Below are positions 59,852 to 64,000 of a stretch of DNA of 64,000 nt, piece after piece. Within the stretch, counting starts at the first letter, position 1. Each line of letters opens with the position of its first letter. The notes under the pieces were generated by a model. The model saw only the letters and a program-made list of their open reading frames with translations. It made no database searches and was not told the DNA's origin. The stretch spans positions 62,001-126,000 of the forward strand of contig NZ_SFCC01000016.1 in NCBI RefSeq assembly GCF_004214935.1. The letters run 5' to 3'. The position numbers and the translations under genes are program-made. This stretch comes from Amycolatopsis suaedae (GTDB lineage Bacteria; Actinomycetota; Actinomycetes; Mycobacteriales; Pseudonocardiaceae).

Positions 59852-60777
59852 CCGGCCCAGGCCTCGTAGTCGGTCCAGGACGTGAGCGTCGCGGCGCTGG
59901 TGAACCGCCTGCGCCGCCCGCTGACCGGGTCGGTGAACTCCAGCACCCTGGCCAGCAGCTGCAGCGGCCTGCGGAAGTCGTCCAGGGCCGTCTCGGTGAG
60001 CCGGGGGTAGAACGTGTCGCCGAGGATGGGCACGCCCAGCCCGGCCATGTGCACGCGGAGCTGATGGGTCCGGCCGGTGGCCGGCAGCAGCCGGTACCGG
60101 CCGAGCCCGGCGCGGTGCTCGGCCAGTTCGACGGTGGTTTCGGCGTTGGGCGGGCCATCGGTCTCGTAGGCGGCCAGCACACCACGGTCCTTGACGATCC
60201 GGCTGCGTACCGTGCGGGGCAGTTCCAGCCCGGGGTCGTACCGGGCGATCGCCTCGTATTCCTTGTGCACCAGGCGATCCCGGAACATCGTCTGGTACGC
60301 CCCGCGCAACTCGGGCCGGATCACGAACAGCACCAGGCCCGCGGTGACCCGGTCCAGCCGGTGCGCCGGGCTCAGCCGCGGCAGGCCCAGCCGGTGCCGC
60401 AGCCGCACCAGCGCGGTCTCCAGCACGTGGCTGCCCCGCGGGATGGTGGCCAGGAAGTGTGGTTTGTCGACGACGAGGATGTCGTCGTCGCGGTGCACGA
60501 TGCCGATGTCGAACGGCACCGGCACCTCGTCGGGCAGGTCGCGGTGGAACCAGATCACCGACTCCGGCACGAACGGCGCGTCGGCGGGCACCGGGCCGTT
60601 CAGGTCGACGATCTCGCCGTCGGCCAGCATCCGGTCGATCCGCTCCGGCGCCACCTTCGGCAGCCGGTCGACCAGGTGGTCGCGCAGGGTCGCCCACGGG
60701 CCCTCGGCCGGCATCCGCAGCCGCGCCGGGTCGAGCCCGTGCCGCTGCGGCAGCGGGGGAACGGTCCTGCGTCTCAC
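59848..60777 (-). CDS. RluA-family pseudouridine synthase
   Basis: The protein has 309 residues from GTG 60777; TAGGCT lies 8 nt upstream, suggesting leaderless initiation, and the longer frame upstream has poor codon use. HRLDRVTAGLVLF carries the catalytic Asp. LVVDKPHFLATIP and GRTHQLRVHMAGLGVPILGD are the other family blocks. It converts uridine to pseudouridine in rRNA or tRNA. The target site is unknown. It overlaps the convergent lyase gene by 4 nt. Confidence 0.93.
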   Translation of the reverse strand: MRRRTVPPLPQRHGLDPARLRMPAEGPWATLRDHLVDRLPKVAPERIDRMLADGEIVDLNGPVPADAPFVPESVIWFHRDLPDEVPVPFDIGIVHRDDDILVVDKPHFLATIPRGSHVLETALVRLRHRLGLPRLSPAHRLDRVTAGLVLFVIRPELRGAYQTMFRDRLVHKEYEAIARYDPGLELPRTVRSRIVKDRGVLAAYETDGPPNAETTVELAEHRAGLGRYRLLPATGRTHQLRVHMAGLGVPILGDTFYPRLTETALDDFRRPLQLLARVLEFTDPVSGRRRRFTSAATLTSWTDYEAWAG

Positions 60778-60878
60778 GATCCGCGAGCCTAACCGGTTGG
60801 CCGTCGCGCCCCGCCGGCGTGCCCGGGCATGCTGGACGACGCGCACGGTCAGGTGCCGCGGGTTCGAAGGGACTGGCG

Positions 60879-63068
60879 ATGACACGTGCGCTCGTGCTGC
60901 TGCTGTCGGCCGTGCTGCTGCTGCCGGTTCCGGCCGGGCACGCGCAGGACTCGCACGGCTACGCCAACCCGGTCAGTGCCTCCGCCGGGGTGGACACGTT
61001 CGCCGACCCGGCGGTGATCCAGGGCAAGGACGGTTTCTGGTACGCCTTCGGCACCACCGACCCGCTGCGCGAGGGCGAGTTCCGCAGGCACCTGCTGCCG
61101 GTCCTGCGCTCGGCGGATCTGGTGCGATGGCAGCACATCGGCGACGCCTTCGCCGCCGTGCCGGACTGGGCGGCGCCCAGCGCCGGGCTGTGGGCGCCGG
61201 ACATCCGCTACGCCGACGGCCGTTACCTGCTCTACTTCACCGTCACCGACACGCTCGCCCACCCCGGCCTGGACTCGGCGATCGGCGTGGCGACCGCGCC
61301 GACCCCGGTCGGCCCGTGGACCGACAGCGGCGGCCCGGTCGTGGCGCCGCGACCGGACGGCGCGGGCAGCTACCACTGGACCTTCGACCCGGCCATGGTG
61401 AACGACCGGTCCGGTCGCCGCTGGCTGTACTACGGCTCCTACCACGGCGGGCTGTGGGTGGTGCCGCTGTCGGCCGACGCCCTGCGGACGGCAGGCCCCG
61501 CGGTACCGGTGGCGAGCGGGCGGCGGTTCGAGGGTGCCTACGTCGTGGCGCGCGACGGCTGGTTCTACCTGTTCGCCTCCTCCGGCAACTGCTGCGCAGG
61601 CCCGGCGACCGGGTACAGCGTCCTGGTCGGCCGCTCCCGCGAGCCGGCCGGCCCGTTCACCGACGCCGACGGCACTCCACTGCTGGGCCCGCGGCCGGGC
61701 GGCACCCCGGTGGTGCAGCCGAATGGCAACTTCTGGCTGGGCACCGGCCACAACTCGATCGCCGTCGACGCGGCGGGCCAGGACTGGCTGGTCTACCACG
61801 CGATCTCCCGCGACGACCCGTACCTGGACGAGCCCTACGGCGTGAACGAGCGGCCCATGCTGCTCGACCGGCTGGACTGGGTGGACGGCTGGCCAGTCGT
61901 GCGGGGCGGTGCGTCGCAGGGGTGGCGGCGCCCGCCCGCGGCTCCGGAGGTGAGCGAGCGGTTCGACCGGCAGGCCCGGCTGCCCGGCGGCTGGCGGGTG
62001 CTGCCCGGAGCCGACCCCGACTCCGGTGGCCTGCTGCGGCACGACGGCCCGGGCCCCGGCCTGGTGCCCTACCCGCTGCCGCACGGGGCCTATGCCGAGG
62101 TGGACCTGCGGTTTCCCGGCCCGGAGGGCAGCGCGGGCATCGTGCTGCCCGGCGGGGCGGTGGTGACCGTCGAGGCGGCGGGGACGCTGCGGGCCGGGCA
62201 CCGGGAGGTCCGCCTGCCGCCGGGGTGGCGGCCGGACACCTGGCACACGCTGTCCGTGCGGCAGCACGCCGGCCGGGTCACGGCGTGGCTGACCGCGGCC
62301 CGGCTGGGTGATCCGGTGGCCGAGGTCGAGGCCGTCGCCTGGGGACCGGGCACGGCGGGCGTGCACGCGACCGGCACCGTGGAGCTGGACAACCTGTCGG
62401 CCGCGCCCGCCGCCACCCGGCGGCACCGCGCAGACCCCGTTCCCGTGCCGGGGCGTTCGCTGCGGGAGCACTCCGACGACTTCGACGGCCCGAAGCCCGG
62501 CTGGTCGTGGGTGCGTGAGCCGCAGGCGGTGCCGGTGCACGGGCGGCTGTTCTGGCCGGTCGCCGACGGTGACCTGGCCGGGCCGGGTGGCGGCGCGAGC
62601 GTGCTGCTGCGGGACGCGCCCCGGGGCGGCTACGTCGTCGAGACCCGGCTGCGGCTGGATCTCGGCGCGGCAGGGGAGCGTGATCACCAGCAGGCCGGGC
62701 TGATCGCCTACCGCGGTGACGACGACTTCGCCCGGCTCACCCACGTCGCCATCGGCGGCACGCGGCAGGTGGAGTACGTGCGGGAACTGCCGTTCGCCGG
62801 GCGGCAGGCGTTCGGCGGGATGCCGGCGGGCACCGCCGCCGACGTCGTGTGGCTGCGGCTGGCGTACCGGCTGGAGCCGGGCACCGGGCGGCACCTGGTG
62901 CGCGGGGGCAGCAGCCGCGACGGCCGGACGTGGACGTGGGGCGGCACCTGGACGTTCGACCCCGGCCCGGCCCCGCGCATCGGGCTGGTCGCCCACGGCG
63001 GCGCCCACCCGCCGGTCACGGCCGCCTTCGACTACTTCCTGGTGTCCCGTTTACGTCAGGACACGTGA
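60879..63068 (+). CDS. Secreted GH43 arabinanase-like glycosidase with C-terminal sandwich domain
   Basis: The protein has 729 residues with a signal peptide ending in GHA. The five-bladed GH43 propeller (about 25-350) has the base Asp in DTFADPAVI, SYHWTFDPAMV (Asp) and acid Glu in FEGAYVV. GLWAPDIRY and NSIAVDAAGQDWLVYHAISR match arabinan endo-1,5-alpha-L-arabinosidases. Two C-terminal beta-sandwich regions follow (about 360-515, and 530-725 of DUF1349/GH43_C2 type). AAGGGA precedes the ATG. Its stop codon TGA lies inside a hairpin repeat. Confidence 0.9.
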   Translation: MTRALVLLLSAVLLLPVPAGHAQDSHGYANPVSASAGVDTFADPAVIQGKDGFWYAFGTTDPLREGEFRRHLLPVLRSADLVRWQHIGDAFAAVPDWAAPSAGLWAPDIRYADGRYLLYFTVTDTLAHPGLDSAIGVATAPTPVGPWTDSGGPVVAPRPDGAGSYHWTFDPAMVNDRSGRRWLYYGSYHGGLWVVPLSADALRTAGPAVPVASGRRFEGAYVVARDGWFYLFASSGNCCAGPATGYSVLVGRSREPAGPFTDADGTPLLGPRPGGTPVVQPNGNFWLGTGHNSIAVDAAGQDWLVYHAISRDDPYLDEPYGVNERPMLLDRLDWVDGWPVVRGGASQGWRRPPAAPEVSERFDRQARLPGGWRVLPGADPDSGGLLRHDGPGPGLVPYPLPHGAYAEVDLRFPGPEGSAGIVLPGGAVVTVEAAGTLRAGHREVRLPPGWRPDTWHTLSVRQHAGRVTAWLTAARLGDPVAEVEAVAWGPGTAGVHATGTVELDNLSAAPAATRRHRADPVPVPGRSLREHSDDFDGPKPGWSWVREPQAVPVHGRLFWPVADGDLAGPGGGASVLLRDAPRGGYVVETRLRLDLGAAGERDHQQAGLIAYRGDDDFARLTHVAIGGTRQVEYVRELPFAGRQAFGGMPAGTAADVVWLRLAYRLEPGTGRHLVRGGSSRDGRTWTWGGTWTFDPGPAPRIGLVAHGGAHPPVTAAFDYFLVSRLRQDT

Positions 63069-63114
63069 AGGCCACCTTCACCACGTCAGACGTAATGAAG
63101 GTGGCCTTCACGTG
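63062..63114. repeat. Solo GTGAAGG hairpin repeat overlapping the GH43 stop codon
   Basis: CACGTGAAGGCCACCTTCA (63062-63080) pairs exactly with 63096-63114. The TGA that ends the GH43 gene (63066-63068) is part of the left arm. The repeat separates convergent genes and may terminate both. Confidence 0.85.
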
Positions 63115-63132
63115 CTTTGGTGCGGGGGAGGA

Positions 63133-64000
63133 TCAGCTCTGGCTGTCGTCCTTCACCGGGGCCAGGTTGCGGCGGCGGACCAGCACGACCGCGCCGGCGC
63201 CCAGCAGCAGCACCGCGCCGCCACCGAGGGCGAACGGCAGAGCGCCCGGGCCCTGGTTAGCGGCTGCCGCGATCTGCTCGCCGTCACCGGCGGGGATCTT
63301 CACCGGGACGCTCGGCGTGGTGCTCGGACCACCCGCGGCGGCCCACTTGGCGGTGGCCTTCGCCGACAGCTCGCTGGTCTCCGACTTGGCGACGATCAGC
63401 GACTGGGTCGGGTTCTCGTGGTACTTCTTGCCGATGAACAGGCGGCCCAGGTGCAGGCTGCCCTGGCCCTTCAGCTCGATGGTGATGTCGCCCGCCGCCG
63501 TGCCGGCCGGGACGTCGACGTAGATCTCGGCCTCGTTCTTCAGGCCCTCACCCTTGAGCTCCTTGCCCTTGGCGTCGACCAGCTTGACGCCCTCGGGCAG
63601 CTTCGCGGTCAGCTCCAGCTTCTCCGCGGTGGTGGCGAGCTTGAACGGGCCGATCTTCTTGCCCGCGGTGCCGGTCAGCGACTTCGGCTTGAGCTCGAGC
63701 GCCGGGGTGGGCTCGGACAGCTCCTTGGCGTTGGTCGTCAGGTACTTGTAGACGGCGAGGACGTCGTCCTTCGAGTCCTTGTTCTTCGGAGTGGGATCGG
63801 CCTCGTTGATCTTGCCGTTGTCGCTGAACGACCAGACCGCGGCCTGGGTGGCGCCGATGGCCTCGTTCTCGGCGAGTGCGCCGTCGGCGAGACCGGCCTT
63901 CTTGGCCAGTGCGTCGAGCTTCACCGTCGGGTAGCTGTTCTGCAGGACCCAGTTGATCTTGCCGCGGTTCTTGTGGAACGGGGATTCCGCCACCGGGTAC
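63133..64000 (-). CDS. Thioester-domain (TQXA) cell-surface protein, C-terminal fragment
   Basis: There are 288 codons in the window; the N-terminus lies beyond the right edge. IGATQAAVWSFSDNG is the TQXA signature whose Gln forms an internal Cys-Gln thioester; the Cys would be in the missing part. A beta-rich domain of about 130 residues follows, then a Pro/Ala stretch, a membrane segment (ALPFALGGGAVLLLGAGAVVLV), RRR and a short tail. I see no LPXTG-type motif before the anchor, so it is probably a transmembrane-anchored adhesin. Confidence 0.82.
   Translation of the reverse strand, partial: YPVAESPFHKNRGKINWVLQNSYPTVKLDALAKKAGLADGALAENEAIGATQAAVWSFSDNGKINEADPTPKNKDSKDDVLAVYKYLTTNAKELSEPTPALELKPKSLTGTAGKKIGPFKLATTAEKLELTAKLPEGVKLVDAKGKELKGEGLKNEAEIYVDVPAGTAAGDITIELKGQGSLHLGRLFIGKKYHENPTQSLIVAKSETSELSAKATAKWAAAGGPSTTPSVPVKIPAGDGEQIAAAANQGPGALPFALGGGAVLLLGAGAVVLVRRRNLAPVKDDSQS

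Noticed and set aside
57236..60697. 1153-codon minus-strand frame across sigma, lyase and pseudouridine synthase genes
   Set aside because: Antisense shadow; the sigma and PL6 genes on the plus strand have clear motifs and starts.

Overview
The window is high-GC actinobacterial chromosome. AGGAGG-type ribosome sites, many GTG/TTG starts, ATGA/GTGA gene overlaps, TAnnnT -10 boxes placed 6-8 nt before leaderless starts, AfsR/SARP and ECF regulators, type VII-like small proteins, a split LigC/PolDom pair and numerous secreted glycan-active enzymes point to Pseudonocardiales. Amycolatopsis or a relative is my best guess, by inference only. I see no rRNA, tRNA, CRISPR, phage or transposase gene.

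Layout. 0-6.3 kb: the start of a secreted CBM-type protein behind a DasR-like site, a divergent PlsC-like acyltransferase/TetR pair sharing an operator, a TetR-ECF-anti-sigma-MFS operon, a GH16 glucanase and a TetR-SGNH hydrolase pair. 6.3-12.8 kb: a 21-bp repeat array, a glycerate kinase/SLC13 transporter module preceded by a two-component system, and a gene-free repeat block. 12.8-22.6 kb: adenosylhomocysteinase behind an SAH riboswitch, a MarR regulator, a type VII-like protein pair, an AfsR-type regulator, a CobW GTPase, a polyprenyl diphosphate synthase and two small envelope proteins. 22.6-33.4 kb: a carbohydrate locus made of a polyol permease, two FGGY kinases, a DhaKL-type kinase, an RpiB isomerase, a 2-hydroxyacid dehydrogenase, a class II aldolase, a HAD and a histidine phosphatase, and a DeoR regulator. 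Two near-identical 24-bp sites lie upstream of its two outward-facing operons, so it probably works as one regulon for a C4/C5 polyol or ketose.

33.4-43 kb: a predicted di-iron enzyme with its reductase, HTH/SRPBCC regulator pairs (one fused, one split), an AraC regulator, the LigC-PolDom operon, and a SigX5-like sigma factor next to an alpha/beta hydrolase. 43-50.8 kb: a penicillin acylase followed by a decayed tandem copy, a secreted sugar dehydrogenase under a LacI-like operator, and a secreted tripeptidase-like hydrolase. 50.9-56.4 kb: topoisomerase IV genes parE-parC and a Phd/VapC toxin-antitoxin pair. 56.4-64 kb: a secreted trypsin, a second SigX5-like factor, a PL6-type lyase, a RluA-type pseudouridine synthase, a GH43 arabinanase and a truncated thioester-domain surface protein.

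The least explained structure is non-coding. A dispersed hairpin family with core GTGAAGGCCACCTTCAC occurs as solo perfect hairpins at 3' ends of genes. It also occurs as inverted ends of about 55 bp enclosing gene-free cargo at about 12.18-12.84 kb and 25.41-25.86 kb. The cargo of the second element is a 21-bp repeat array whose inverted paralogue lies at about 6.4 kb.
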